Shown: positions 27,630 through 37,819, counted from the stretch's first letter. The stretch: DNA of 63,025 nucleotides from Lachnospiraceae bacterium (GCA_022797375.1 JAAWKM010000002.1:1-63025); one strand, 5' to 3'. Notes: generated by a model from the sequence alone, not told the origin. Made by a program: numbers and translations.

Positions 27630-27672
27630 TTAAAACAAAAAACTTGTTTTAATCCAGTTTGTTGTGTATAAT
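27630..27672 (+). promoter_or_regulatory. Promoter with inverted repeat for the AAA/TOPRIM-like pair
   Basis: TTGTTT (27644-27649), 17 bp and TATAAT (27667-27672) form a promoter whose -35 lies within an inverted repeat, TTAAAACAA (27630-27638) and TTGTTTTAA (27644-27652). The leader is only about 10 nt, so translation follows immediately. Confidence 0.6.
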
Positions 27673-27689
27673 AGAAGGGAGGTGAGGAA

Positions 27690-28811
27690 ATGAAATTATT
27701 ATATGTGGCATCCAGCCATTTTAAAAATTCCAATGACAATTTTAATATCAGCCTTGTTGCAAAATCAAAAAAAACATCAGAGGACAGGGAGTATGAACTC
27801 CAGGAAGTTGCAGAAGAACTTTATGTATATAATACTTTAGCATTTATAGGAAAAAATGCATCCGGCAAAACAACAGCTGCCGAATTGCTGGACTGCTGTT
27901 ACTCTGTTCTCAGTGATTTCAGACTGGAAGGCAAACATTACAGTTATGACAATGTGGATTTAGACATGGTATTTTTCCATGAAGGATATTTATACAGATA
28001 TATAACTATATTACAGCCTGATGATTCACTTGGAAATAAGGCAGTATTCACAAACCAGCATATATACAGGAAAAAATATTACAAATCTAAAATAAAAACA
28101 ATATTTGGACAAGATGGTTTTTCTGAATTAACCGGTTTTGGTGTTCTACCTGAAGATACTTCACTGGTATTCTTTGTGTTAAAGAAAAGGGCAACAAGAG
28201 CCATATACTTTGATGGCTTTGGTGAGGGTGCAGACACTTATGCACTCCTTTTTAAAGCAATGAAAAATTATAAAATACAGGATGGGCTGTTCTTAAATAT
28301 CATCCGGATTTTTGATGAAAATATCAAACAGATTGAACGGATTGACGACCATAATTACAGGCTTGTTTTCCAGGATTTAATAAACCGGACTGTTTCGGAT
28401 AAGGAACTTTTATACCTGCTTTCCAGCGGCACTACAAAAGGGATACTGCTGTATACCCTCATGGTGGCATCACTGCAGAATGGTTTTGACCTTATTGTAG
28501 ATGAGATAGAAAACCATTTCCATAAAACCCTTGTCGAAAATATGCTCAGCCTGTATAAAGATAAAAGTGTAAACAGGAATAATGCAACACTGATATTTAC
28601 AACACATTACTGCGAAATCCTGGATTTGTTCAACCGCAGGGATAATATCTGGATAGCAAAGACAAACCCAAAGGTTTATCTCAGCAATATGTATGAAGAT
28701 TATGAAATCCGTACAGAACTTCTTAAAAGCAGGCAGTTTTACAACAATGCATTCCAGACTGCTGTAAATTATGAAGAACTTATGAATATGAAAAGGAAGC
28801 TGATGGAATGA
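27690..28811 (+). CDS. ABC-type AAA ATPase of a two-gene defence-like pair
   Basis: The 373-residue protein has a P-loop (GKNASGKTT, near 53), an ABC signature-like LLSSGTTKG (near 244), a Walker B VDEIENHF (near 270) and an H-loop TTHY (near 304). This is the AAA_15/OLD-like ATPase pattern seen in AbiL, PARIS and retron systems. There is no nuclease domain in the protein; the downstream gene overlaps by 4 bp (ATGA) and probably supplies it. GGGAGG supports the start. Confidence 0.7.
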   Translation: MKLLYVASSHFKNSNDNFNISLVAKSKKTSEDREYELQEVAEELYVYNTLAFIGKNASGKTTAAELLDCCYSVLSDFRLEGKHYSYDNVDLDMVFFHEGYLYRYITILQPDDSLGNKAVFTNQHIYRKKYYKSKIKTIFGQDGFSELTGFGVLPEDTSLVFFVLKKRATRAIYFDGFGEGADTYALLFKAMKNYKIQDGLFLNIIRIFDENIKQIERIDDHNYRLVFQDLINRTVSDKELLYLLSSGTTKGILLYTLMVASLQNGFDLIVDEIENHFHKTLVENMLSLYKDKSVNRNNATLIFTTHYCEILDLFNRRDNIWIAKTNPKVYLSNMYEDYEIRTELLKSRQFYNNAFQTAVNYEELMNMKRKLME

Positions 28812-29341
28812 AATATCTGATTATGTGTGAAGGGCCAAATGAACTTGAAGTCATCAGAATCCTTTTAAGGCATGGCTGTCTTAAATTTACAGCAGATGAC
28901 CTGCTTGGACTTGTCCCTTACCATGCCAGGCAGATAAAAAGTTCTGGTACTGTCCAGGCGGCACTGGATATTTATCCAGGCAAAGTGGCAGTACTTAGAA
29001 TAGGTGATAAGCTGAACGAAAAACTGCTTGTTCCAAAAGAATACCAGGAAAAAATTATATCAGTGGAAAAATACTGCACAAAACCAGAACTGGAAATGCT
29101 GCTCATTATTTCAGAAGGGCTGGTAAAAGAATTTGAGAAAGTAAAATCTAAAGAAAAGGCCAAAAGTTTTGCTAAGAAAAATATCCGGTGTGGCCGCAGG
29201 CAATATAAAAATGATACTTCTTTTTACACAGAATATTATGGCAATAATATTGGACTGCTTATATCCAGTATAAAAGAATACCGCCATATAAAGAATTCAC
29301 ACAGCCAAGATGAACATTATCTGGCAGAACTGCTAAAATAA
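28808..29341 (+). CDS. TOPRIM/RloB-like partner of the ATPase (177 aa)
   Basis: The protein opens with YLIMCEGPNELEVIRILL, a TOPRIM-type start with the conserved Glu, and has an acidic GDK that could stand in for the second motif. The C-terminal half (SFYTEYYGNN) resembles the RloB/AbiLii type. It is coupled to the ATPase by an ATGA overlap. ATPase plus TOPRIM pairs act by abortive infection in AbiL and PARIS. Assignment to one named family needs profile searching. Confidence 0.5.
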   Translation: MKYLIMCEGPNELEVIRILLRHGCLKFTADDLLGLVPYHARQIKSSGTVQAALDIYPGKVAVLRIGDKLNEKLLVPKEYQEKIISVEKYCTKPELEMLLIISEGLVKEFEKVKSKEKAKSFAKKNIRCGRRQYKNDTSFYTEYYGNNIGLLISSIKEYRHIKNSHSQDEHYLAELLK

Positions 29342-29356
29342 TAGACAGGGAAAAAT

Positions 29357-29386
29357 GCTGGCGGTTTTTCTTCCGCCAGCTATTTT
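29357..29386 (+). terminator. Rho-independent terminator of the ATPase pair
   Basis: GCTGGCGG pairs with CCGCCAGC across 8 nt and is followed by TATTTTG, 15 bp past the TOPRIM-like gene. Confidence 0.7.
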
Positions 29387-29435
29387 GTCTTGCTGTATGC
29401 TCCTTATTCTAAAATATACACAACATTCCAGCTAT

Positions 29436-30305
29436 TTAATTATTACTGGTATTCCCAGAAGTATCTTTTGTGTAGCGGAGTGCAAATTCACATACATCCA
29501 GTGCATTTAACAATTGTATGCAGTCTTCCCTGGCAGTATCCCTGCAGCATCTGCCATGCATAAGCCATGTCCTGTCTAAATAATCTGGTTCTTTTGGGGA
29601 TTCTTTATTCAAATCAAGAGGAAGCTTGCCAAAAGCAAATAATCTTTTTAGATATGCTATCATGGCAGGGTATACATTCAAAAATAAGAACCACTTCTCT
29701 GTAAAGTCATCAGTATTAACATAAGCAGTACTCTTTTGGTTTTTAAACCCCTCATCTGAATATTTATATGCATATGTTGGATTTCTACCATTGACTTTCT
29801 CTGGAAACTCTACAAGATTTGCTATTCGGTTTTCTAATAATATTGTTAAATATATTGCAGCAGTCATATATTCAGACCTTTCAAATGCGGCAATACCATT
29901 TTGATAGTATAACAAAAATGGCCGCTCTGAATAATATTTACTAAGTGTATTTTTTATGTCATTCAGTCTATGGCAATTATTTTCCTCAAAAAATTCTAAA
30001 ATCTTCTGAGGTGAATCATGCAAATACTGGTACCACATGTCAATTTCCTTCTCGTTACAATATTCAAAAGGAATCCATCCGCAACTTCCCAGTTTTTTGC
30101 TTCTCTCATATCCAGCATTAAATCTTTCTTCAAACTCTTTTTCTGTTAAATTTTCTGTATCTTTTGCAATTCTGGCATATTCCTTTATTTCCTCTAATAC
30201 CAAAATAGAAAAATTAATATTTTTAATAACTGATACCAATTCGTCTGCTTTAGCAGTTAATGTATCCACACACCCTTTTATCATACCTTTAGCTTCATTG
30301 TCCAT
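29436..30305 (-). CDS. Unknown protein with HEPN-type RX4H motif (289 aa)
   Basis: The protein is mainly helical. Near residue 250 it has RTWLMH, an R-X4-H motif in a helix followed by GR, as in HEPN ribonucleases and Abi-type effectors (nRhxxxHG pattern). No other domain is recognised. It is the last minus-strand gene after hsdR, so it may be co-expressed with the restriction system as a fallback toxin. No strong ribosome-binding site precedes the ATG, and overlap with a small upstream ORF suggests translational coupling. Confidence 0.55.
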   Translation of the reverse strand: MDNEAKGMIKGCVDTLTAKADELVSVIKNINFSILVLEEIKEYARIAKDTENLTEKEFEERFNAGYERSKKLGSCGWIPFEYCNEKEIDMWYQYLHDSPQKILEFFEENNCHRLNDIKNTLSKYYSERPFLLYYQNGIAAFERSEYMTAAIYLTILLENRIANLVEFPEKVNGRNPTYAYKYSDEGFKNQKSTAYVNTDDFTEKWFLFLNVYPAMIAYLKRLFAFGKLPLDLNKESPKEPDYLDRTWLMHGRCCRDTAREDCIQLLNALDVCEFALRYTKDTSGNTSNN

Positions 30306-30484
30306 AATTGACGAAATTCTATTATAATCAACTTGATACTTGCCAGTATATCCAAAAAATTCTGTATACCTCTTTTTATGTATTCCTGAAACTCATTATT
30401 ATCAAAAAAACATCTCCATTCCACAATATATACCCAAAAGTACAAACCATTAAATTTTAACATGGTAAATGGTACACATATCAT
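30281..30484 (-). CDS. Small ORF coupled to hsdR (67 aa, doubtful)
   Basis: Its ATG overlaps the hsdR stop (ATGA) and its end overlaps the HEPN-like gene, so it would bridge the two. Composition (hydrophobic start, then EYIKRGIQNFLDILASIK) is plausible for a small protein. It may only serve to carry ribosomes to the HEPN-like gene. Confidence 0.3.
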   Translation of the reverse strand: MICVPFTMLKFNGLYFWVYIVEWRCFFDNNEFQEYIKRGIQNFLDILASIKLIIIEFRQLWTMKLKV

Positions 30485-33400
30485 ACCACTATATTACTGC
30501 TCATAAGCCCAGCCTGTTTAATGACAACATCAATAGCACTTTTTGCATTTTCAGGTGGGTAACCATGCTTTCTAAGCAGATGTTTCACCTGTGTTCTCAT
30601 ATATGCCCTGGCTGATTTCTTCTTATCCCAGTCAACTGTCCTGCTTTTTCTGATTAATTCTGTCAGTTCCTGTGCTATCTGCACCAGAATATCATCTTTC
30701 ATTTTTGTCAGTACTTCCGGATCTGCCACCAGGGCATCATAGAAAGCCAGTTCCTCTGTGGACAGTCCTTTTTCTTCTCCTGCATAAAATGCCCTTGACA
30801 TTTCCTTAGAAAGTGCCAGTAATTCTTCTATAACCTCAACATTGCTAATTAAACGGTTGTTATACTGTTTTAGTATCTGCTGCATTCTTTCTGAAAAGAG
30901 CTTTGATTTGACAACACCTGTCCTTGCAAATACACGGATATTGTCTTCCAACAGTTTCCTAAGAGTTTCGGCGGCTATATTTTTATGTTTCATCTTCCGT
31001 ATCTTTTCCATATATTCATCAGACAGAATGGAAATCTCAGGATTTTTCTTCCCTGCCTGTGCAAATATGTTATATACACCTTCCTGCTCTACTGCCTGTT
31101 CCAGCATCTGCATAATACGGGAGTTAATCTCATTAGATGTTATCCCGCCTTTTCCCCCATACTTACACAGGCCTGCTTTGATGCACTTGAAAAACTCAAT
31201 TTCTCTTTTTACTTTTGTATCCAGCATGCTACGGCAAAGTGTCTCTGCCTGGCTGAGTGCTGTTGCCTCTTTAATGAACAGCTTTTTTTCATCCTCTTCA
31301 AACCCCAGTGCAAAATCTACACCATCTTTGATTGTATGCAGTCTGGCTCCATCAGAATCCCCAAAGAAAGCATCATAATCAAAACCATAAAAGAAATCCC
31401 TCATGGTTTCCAATTTGGCAAGTGCAATACTGTATGCCTGTGCCAGGTCAGGAACCTTGTCCTGGTCTCTCTTGGTATACTTGCCAAGTGCTGTCTTAAG
31501 TTCTGCTGCCATCCCTATGTAATCAACAACCAGTCCGGCTTCCTTATCCTTATAGACACGGTTTACACGGGCAATTGCCTGCATCAGATTGTGCCCTTTC
31601 ATCGGTTTGTCAATATACATAACCGCCATCGAAGGCACATCAAACCCGGTAAGCCACATATCCACAACAATTGCTATCTTAAAACCGCTTTTGACATCCT
31701 GAAATTCTTGCCTTAATTTCTCCCTGTAATTCTTGTTTCCAATAATACCATGCCAGTCCTCATCATCTTTGTTGCTTTCTGTTAAAACAACTTTCACTTT
31801 GTCCTTCCAGTTTTTCCGTTTATCCAGGATAATCCGGTACAGGGTGATGGCAATTCTCCGTGACATGCACACAATCATCGCTTTCCCTGTAAGTACATAC
31901 TGCCTGTCCTCATAATGGGCAATGATATCATCTGCCAGAAGTTCCAGCCTTTCCTTGGAACCAACGATGGCTTCCATGTTCCCTAAATCCGACTTTGATT
32001 TTTCAATCAGCAGTCCAGGGGCATCTGCTGCCATTTTATCGTACTCCGCATCAATCTGTTTTAATATCTTTTCATCCAGCTTTATTTTTGCTGCACGGTT
32101 TTCATAATATATAGGCACTGTGGCACCATCCTCCACCGCCTGTGTCATATCATAAATATCTATGTAATCACCAAATACCTCTGTTGTAGACTTATCCTCA
32201 AAATCTACCGGGGTTCCAGTAAATCCAATAAATGCAGCATTTGGCAGTGAATCCCTCATATATTTTGCCATTCCATACTTCCATTCACCAGTTTCCCTGT
32301 CCAGCTTTCCATCCAGGCCATACTGGGACCGGTGTGCCTCATCTGCCATAAAAATAATATTGTTCCGTTCACTTAAAACCCCGCTGCCTTCTTCAAACTT
32401 CTGTATTGTGGTAAAAACAATCCCACCTGCTTTTACCTTCAGCAGTTCTTTTAAATGTTTCCTGCTCTCTGCCTGTTTTGGTGTCTGCCGGAGCATCAGC
32501 TTTGAACAGGAACAGAAAGTATTGTAAAGCTGCCTGTCTAAATCATTCCGGTCTGTCAATACAACAATTGTTGGATTATGAAATTCAGGGTTTCTTATAA
32601 TGCTGCCTGCATAAAACACCATGGAAAAACTTTTCCCGCTTCCCTGTGTATGCCAGACAACACCTATTTTATTGCTATTCTCCGCAAGGGCTTTAGAAGT
32701 TCTGTCAATTGCTTTATTTACTGCAAAATATTGATGGTATCCTGCCAAAATCTTTATTGTTTTACCCTCTGATTCCTTGAACATGATAAAATTCCGGATA
32801 ATATCCAGCAGCCGTTCTTTCGGAAATACTCCATTTAACAGAGTCTCAAAATAATTGATGCCCTCCTCCGCAGGCTGTTCCCCATTTTCTGATTTCCATG
32901 CCATATAACGGGTAAAATCAGAAGTAACCGTCCCTATGCGGGTATCCAGCCCATCACTGATAACATTAAAGGCATTGTAATAGAATAATGATGGGATATC
33001 CAGCTGGTAATTTTTTATCTGCTTATAAGCATCATCTATTGTAGTGCCAGCATTTGCCATATTTTTAAGTTCAAACAAAACCATTGGAATGCCATTGATA
33101 AATACCAGTACATCTGGTCTTTTGTTTTTGTATTCTATAATGGTGTATTGGTTGATAACCTTAAAATCGTTTTCCTCTGGATTGTCAAAATCAACCAGCT
33201 GCACTGTAAAAGTAGCAGGTTCTCCATTTTTCCGGTATGTGACAGGCACCCCCTCCAGCAGGTATTTGTGGAAAGCTGCATTCATGTCCTCTAATTTGAG
33301 CAGTCCAAGATTTCTTACTGCTTTATATGCCTCCCCAGCGATTTCTGCAGTGATGCCATGATTTATTTTAAACATGGCATCATCAAAATAATCTTTTAGA

Positions 33401-33510
33401 ATTACCTCATGGTAATCCCTGTCAATATCAGGGCCATAGAGATATTCATATCCTTTTTCCAGCAGGTCTGACAAGATGACCTGCTCTAAAGTGTTTTCGT
33501 TTATTGGCAT
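30481..33510 (-). CDS. hsdR: Type I restriction enzyme, motor/nuclease subunit HsdR
   Basis: The 1009-residue subunit has the N-terminal nuclease motif (RPDVLVFING, then LFELKN, near 135-150). Walker A (HTQGSGKSF, near 287), the DEAH box (ADEAHRSQYG, near 388) and the TGTP and QAIARVNRVY helicase motifs follow. It translocates and cleaves unmodified DNA together with HsdM and HsdS. AGGAGG before MPINENTLEQ fixes the start at 33510. Confidence 0.95.
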   Translation of the reverse strand: MPINENTLEQVILSDLLEKGYEYLYGPDIDRDYHEVILKDYFDDAMFKINHGITAEIAGEAYKAVRNLGLLKLEDMNAAFHKYLLEGVPVTYRKNGEPATFTVQLVDFDNPEENDFKVINQYTIIEYKNKRPDVLVFINGIPMVLFELKNMANAGTTIDDAYKQIKNYQLDIPSLFYYNAFNVISDGLDTRIGTVTSDFTRYMAWKSENGEQPAEEGINYFETLLNGVFPKERLLDIIRNFIMFKESEGKTIKILAGYHQYFAVNKAIDRTSKALAENSNKIGVVWHTQGSGKSFSMVFYAGSIIRNPEFHNPTIVVLTDRNDLDRQLYNTFCSCSKLMLRQTPKQAESRKHLKELLKVKAGGIVFTTIQKFEEGSGVLSERNNIIFMADEAHRSQYGLDGKLDRETGEWKYGMAKYMRDSLPNAAFIGFTGTPVDFEDKSTTEVFGDYIDIYDMTQAVEDGATVPIYYENRAAKIKLDEKILKQIDAEYDKMAADAPGLLIEKSKSDLGNMEAIVGSKERLELLADDIIAHYEDRQYVLTGKAMIVCMSRRIAITLYRIILDKRKNWKDKVKVVLTESNKDDEDWHGIIGNKNYREKLRQEFQDVKSGFKIAIVVDMWLTGFDVPSMAVMYIDKPMKGHNLMQAIARVNRVYKDKEAGLVVDYIGMAAELKTALGKYTKRDQDKVPDLAQAYSIALAKLETMRDFFYGFDYDAFFGDSDGARLHTIKDGVDFALGFEEDEKKLFIKEATALSQAETLCRSMLDTKVKREIEFFKCIKAGLCKYGGKGGITSNEINSRIMQMLEQAVEQEGVYNIFAQAGKKNPEISILSDEYMEKIRKMKHKNIAAETLRKLLEDNIRVFARTGVVKSKLFSERMQQILKQYNNRLISNVEVIEELLALSKEMSRAFYAGEEKGLSTEELAFYDALVADPEVLTKMKDDILVQIAQELTELIRKSRTVDWDKKKSARAYMRTQVKHLLRKHGYPPENAKSAIDVVIKQAGLMSSNIVV

Positions 33511-33556
33511 GATGCCACATCCTCCTCTGTTAGCTTCAATACTTTTAACACATAAT

Positions 33557-33772
33557 TTAACTTGATTTGTTAGGGGCAACAAAACCTATAGGTCTTTTAG
33601 GTTTTTCATCAATTCTATCCAAAGAAGTTAATAAAAAATTTAATTGGTTCATATGTTGAATTAAAACAGACATTTTTCCATTTATATATCCCTTAAAAAT
33701 CAACAATACTGGTTCTTCATATGTAACTTCTGCCACTTGCATAATTATAGATTGTCCAAAATTTGTCATCAT
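33557..33772 (-). CDS. Small protein between hsdS and hsdR (71 aa)
   Basis: I do not recognise it. It begins MMTNFGQSIIMQVAEVTYEEP and has an alternating hydrophobic pattern. GGAG precedes the ATG closely, and the ATG overlaps the stop of the 26-residue ORF at 33772-33852 (TAATG). It ends 46 bp before hsdR, so it belongs to the restriction operon. Confidence 0.55.
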   Translation of the reverse strand: MMTNFGQSIIMQVAEVTYEEPVLLIFKGYINGKMSVLIQHMNQLNFLLTSLDRIDEKPKRPIGFVAPNKSS

Positions 33773-33852
33773 TACTCCAACTTCATGTATAGTGTATCAA
33801 TAGGTTCCATTGGAGAAACCTCAATTTTAGGAAATAAATTATTATAATCCAT
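33772..33852 (-). CDS. 26-aa ORF in the restriction operon
   Basis: AAAGGA precedes the ATG at good spacing and the stop overlaps the 71-residue gene's ATG. The peptide (MDYNNLFPKIEVSPMEPIDT) has ordinary protein composition. It may be a leader peptide, or the N-terminus of the 71-residue gene in another frame. The 120 bp up to hsdS are less AT-rich and contain a hairpin (AAACGCC against GGCGTTT). Confidence 0.4.
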   Translation of the reverse strand: MDYNNLFPKIEVSPMEPIDTLYMKLE

Positions 33853-33972
33853 ATTTGTTATCCTTTCTATAAATGATAATTTATTGCCGCTCAAGAGTCT
33901 TAAAATCGCCAAAAATGTAAATTGCGGCGATAACGAGGAAACGCCACAGGCGTTTTCGAGTCTATGAGTGGC

Positions 33973-35094
33973 TTAGAGGTCAATGTTAGAAACATCAATC
34001 TCGCCGGACATTAGCTTAGGCAGTAAGGCATTTCGTAATGCGTTTAGCTTTTCGTTCTGGACTATATTCTTAGAAATCATGCTATACAAAACCAATGCAA
34101 ATTCTCCAAATTCGTCTTGTAGCTTTTTAGACGGTATGGCAAGAGGGTACTTATGAACATGATTTCTATTAAGGGTTGGAACTGCACTTCCGCCTCTAAA
34201 CTGACCATAATCAATACTGCAAAGCGTAGCGTATACCCAAAATGGATTGCTATCCCTAAATTCTTTAGAAAAGAGTGTTGTATTGTGCGCCCAACATCGT
34301 TGAAGATATAAGCGTGGTTTTCCAATGTTGCCGCTTCGTCCCATAATAATGCAAGGAGGTTCAGTAGTAAAATCTCTATGATATGCAACAGTATTAGTTG
34401 AACCGACAACAGGATAGACACCATTAATAATTTTATCTTTAGGCAAATCATATCCTCGTTGCAGTGTTACAACATCGCCAACACAACCATCATGCCAGCA
34501 ATTATTGCTTGATGGATATTGATATTTGCTATGATACAAAGCGAAAATTTGCTGCTCTAAATTATCATTTATTCGTTCATTTAACTCTATCTTATCATCT
34601 AATGTTCCAAGAATCGAAGCTATCTTGGATTGCACTTCTCTTTTTACGGGCACTGTAACCACAAAATTTTTCATTGTGTTACCAGAAACTTCCTTAAATG
34701 TTGTTCCGCTTCCTAAACTTTCTATTGCATCTTTCTCATACTTTAAAAGATAGTATATAAACATACTATCTACATTATCATTTGGTACGATACTTTTAAA
34801 TCCCTGATTTGTGCAAACTGATTGTGTAGCTATAGCTACATATCCAATAGGTGCTCTTGATGAAAATAATATTGTTCCTTTAGGCATCATTCGTGTAGAA
34901 CAACTACTTAAACCTCTTTCTGATATATTTCTTTCACCATGACTAATATATCTATTCCTATGTTGTGATAAATCTTTAGGAGTAATCCATGGAATTACTC
35001 CATTCTCATAGTTTTCTGTCACTTTCGTTGACGGAGTTGCACCACCAACTATCATTCCAAGTTCAGATAATGTACATTCTTTCCATTCTGTCAT
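33973..35094 (-). CDS. hsdS: Type I restriction specificity subunit HsdS
   Basis: The 373-residue protein has two target-recognition domains, the first starting LSELGMIVGGATPS and the second VVTLQRGYDLPK. Each is followed by a helical spacer with the family pattern (REVQSKIASILGTLDDKIELN; QNEKLNALRNALLPKLMSGEI). It gives the system its DNA sequence specificity. GGAAGG sets the ATG at 35094. It is less AT-rich than its neighbours, consistent with exchange of specificity genes. The 270 bp between its start and the 115-residue gene are non-coding. Confidence 0.95.
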   Translation of the reverse strand: MTEWKECTLSELGMIVGGATPSTKVTENYENGVIPWITPKDLSQHRNRYISHGERNISERGLSSCSTRMMPKGTILFSSRAPIGYVAIATQSVCTNQGFKSIVPNDNVDSMFIYYLLKYEKDAIESLGSGTTFKEVSGNTMKNFVVTVPVKREVQSKIASILGTLDDKIELNERINDNLEQQIFALYHSKYQYPSSNNCWHDGCVGDVVTLQRGYDLPKDKIINGVYPVVGSTNTVAYHRDFTTEPPCIIMGRSGNIGKPRLYLQRCWAHNTTLFSKEFRDSNPFWVYATLCSIDYGQFRGGSAVPTLNRNHVHKYPLAIPSKKLQDEFGEFALVLYSMISKNIVQNEKLNALRNALLPKLMSGEIDVSNIDL

Positions 35095-35363
35095 AATCAA
35101 CCTTCCTAACATACATATTTTTTATGAATCAATTTGATATTACTCTACTTCGCATAGCATATCATAAAATAATATTTACTATTTGGTAGTTCAACAACTT
35201 CTTTGTCAGTATCTATTTATTTATAACTGTTATTACAAACTTCCTTGAAATTTATGTTAATATATCTTGTAAATCCTACTAACAAGACTTTTCAATAATA
35301 AGTTTAATCTTCTTTCTACAAAGAAACTAGATAAGATTCTTATTAATTATCTAAGAAAATTAT

Positions 35364-35711
35364 TTAATTTTCTTGCTTTTTTAACAAATGAGAAATTCCA
35401 GCTCTTTCTGTTGCAAATAATGGTATGTAATTATTTATATATATTAAATCATTCCTAATTTCAATATCAGTTTTGCTTATATTTTGATTTGTTACATACA
35501 TACCATTATTTTGAAATTTTGCCAATATATTTAGTTCTAGTCTATATTTCTCTGCCAATTTACTAATTTGCTTTTTTGCTTCAAACGAATTAAAGTACTG
35601 TGCAGATAAAATATTATTATTTTCCTCTATTTCATCAATATACTCTTGAAAATCATGAGTTTCTTTTGCTTTTTCATAAAGTTTATATATTTCCTCAAAA
35701 TCAAATTTCAT
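35364..35711 (-). CDS. Small helical protein between hsdM and hsdS (115 aa)
   Basis: A charged, mostly helical protein of unknown function whose ATG overlaps the end of hsdM by 11 bp, so it is translationally coupled. A GGGGG upstream can serve as ribosome-binding site. Its place in the operon suggests a restriction accessory or an antitoxin-like partner for the HEPN-like protein, but no motif supports either. Confidence 0.55.
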   Translation of the reverse strand: MKFDFEEIYKLYEKAKETHDFQEYIDEIEENNNILSAQYFNSFEAKKQISKLAEKYRLELNILAKFQNNGMYVTNQNISKTDIEIRNDLIYINNYIPLFATERAGISHLLKKQEN

Positions 35712-37215
35712 ATCCAATCGCCCCCAGTTTCTTTCTTATCTCCTCTTGAAGTTCTATTGACTTTGCAAACATTTCAGACAGTTCTGAAGTAAGCCTTTTC
35801 ATCTTTTCCTCATAAGGCTCTCCGTCATCTTCTTGTTCTTCAATACCAACATACCGTCCTGGTGTCAGTACAAAATCCTGCTTCTCGATTTCCTCAATAG
35901 TTGCCTCTTTGCAAAATCCCTGAATATCTTCATAATCCTTGCCTTTCCACCAGTTCTGATATGTACTGGCAATTTTCCAAATATCCTCTTCTGACAGCTC
36001 CCTTACTTTCCTGTCAACCATATGCCCAAGTTTTCTGGCATCAATAAATAAAACCTTACCGTCAGAATGTTCACCCTTACCTTTTCTCAATATCCACAAA
36101 GAAACTGGGATTCCCGTAGAATAGAACAACTGGCCTGGCATGGCAACAATACATTCCACCACATTACCCCTCACCATATTCTCTCGGATATTTCCCTCAT
36201 TTGATGTATTGGAACTTAACGAGCCATTTGCCAATACAGTGCCACATACACCTCTTGCCGGGTTCAAATGGTGCAGCATATGCTGAAGCCATGCAAAGTT
36301 AGCATTACCAGCAGGTGGAACACCATATTTCCAACGGACATCATCCTGTAATCTCTCCCCGCCCCAGTCAGAAATATTAAATGGCGGATTTGCTAATATG
36401 TAATTCGCTTTTAATGTTTTATGCTGGTCATCATGAAATGAATCAGCATTATGTTTTCCCAGATTTGCTTCAAGCTGTCTTATTGCCAGATTCATCTTCG
36501 CCAGTTTCCATGTGGTAGGATTGCTCTCCTGTCCAAAAATAGAAATGTCCCGTACATTGCCCTGGTGTTCTTTCACAAACCGTGCCGACTGGCAGAACAT
36601 ACCACCACTGCCACATGCCGGGTCAAAAATTTGTCCCTCATATGGTTCAATCATAGAAACAAGAGTACGGACAATACAGGATGGTGTATAGAATTCCCCA
36701 CCCAGTTTTCCCTCTGCACTGGCAAATTTGCTAAGGAAATATTCATACACCCTGCCCAAAACATCCCTTTCCTGTGCTGCTGTAGAACCCACCTCAATAT
36801 TTGTAAAAAGTGTTACCAGTTCCCCAAGCCTTGTTTTATCCAGTTCTGGCCTTGAATAATTTTTTGTCAGCACACCTTTCAGTGAATCATTTTCCTTTTC
36901 CAGTGCATCCATTGCAGTATCTATAACATTTCCAATATCAGTACTGGTAGCATGTTTTCCAATTTCATCCCACCGTGCCTCCTTTGGTATATAAAATATA
37001 TTTTCTGCCAGATATTCGTCCCTGTCTTCCTCATCTCCATAGCCTTCCGCTAATAACTGCTGGTATTTTTCCTCAAACGAATCAGAAACATATTTTAAAA
37101 AAATCAGCCCCAGCACAACATGCTTATACTCTGCTGCATCCATATTCGACCTTAGTTTATCTGCTGCCAGCCATAATTTCTCCTCAAATCCGACTGCCGT
37201 TGTTCCTTTTGCCAT
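35701..37215 (-). CDS. hsdM: Type I restriction methyltransferase subunit HsdM
   Basis: The 504-residue N6-adenine methyltransferase has the SAM-binding motif [10 protein letters not shown] (near 197) and the catalytic NPPF (near 277). The N-terminal HsdM helical domain ([18 protein letters not shown]) is present. It is the first gene of the operon hsdM - 115 aa - hsdS - 26 aa - 71 aa - hsdR - small ORF - HEPN-like. GGAGG before MAKGTTAV fixes the start at 37215. Confidence 0.95.
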   Translation of the reverse strand: MAKGTTAVGFEEKLWLAADKLRSNMDAAEYKHVVLGLIFLKYVSDSFEEKYQQLLAEGYGDEEDRDEYLAENIFYIPKEARWDEIGKHATSTDIGNVIDTAMDALEKENDSLKGVLTKNYSRPELDKTRLGELVTLFTNIEVGSTAAQERDVLGRVYEYFLSKFASAEGKLGGEFYTPSCIVRTLVSMIEPYEGQIFDPACGSGGMFCQSARFVKEHQGNVRDISIFGQESNPTTWKLAKMNLAIRQLEANLGKHNADSFHDDQHKTLKANYILANPPFNISDWGGERLQDDVRWKYGVPPAGNANFAWLQHMLHHLNPARGVCGTVLANGSLSSNTSNEGNIRENMVRGNVVECIVAMPGQLFYSTGIPVSLWILRKGKGEHSDGKVLFIDARKLGHMVDRKVRELSEEDIWKIASTYQNWWKGKDYEDIQGFCKEATIEEIEKQDFVLTPGRYVGIEEQEDDGEPYEEKMKRLTSELSEMFAKSIELQEEIRKKLGAIGYEI

Positions 37216-37474
37216 TTCCGTTCCTCCATATATATCATATTTATTAATAACCGTTTTTGTTTTTTGTACCATATAACTTTTTTAATCAGGACAAACCAGT
37301 ACCATCATTATTATATTTGAGAAAGTATATAGTTTCAAGTAACTTTATCATTCTTTTATATAAAGCATATGTAAAAACATACAAACTTCCAGTATATCTA
37401 CTATAACAGTTTATTCCTGTATATACAATACCCGTGGTTTAACTGCTCCTACAGAACTAACCAGCCGCCATGTC

Positions 37475-37663
37475 TTAATTATCATTTTCCCTGAAATATA
37501 ACCTGCTGCCATATCTGCTATAAGCATAAATAGAAAAACACAACAAACAACACTTAAAAAGAGCATAATTGTTTGTTTCAATCAAAAGATGGTATATTTG
37601 AAAAATAATACCTTTTAAGATAAGAAAGAAAACAGAAGCAAATAAGACTTGCTTATTCTCCAT
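37475..37663 (-). CDS. Possible small membrane protein (62 aa)
   Basis: The frame starts MENKQVLFASVFFLILKG and has two hydrophobic stretches. AGGAA precedes the ATG by four bases, which is weak. It is either a small membrane peptide or chance. The rest of 37216-37819 shows no gene. Confidence 0.3.
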   Translation of the reverse strand: MENKQVLFASVFFLILKGIIFQIYHLLIETNNYALFKCCLLCFSIYAYSRYGSRLYFRENDN

Positions 37664-37819
37664 TCTATTCCTGACATTTTTCAAGATAGTAAATGGAACA
37701 CATTATTTAACCAACAATACATGTTTTTTCTAAAAAGCAGATAATAAACTGTTTATATTTTTCAACAGTATGTTATAATATAAAATATCCAGTAGTAAAA
37801 ACAAAGAGGAGGAAACTTT

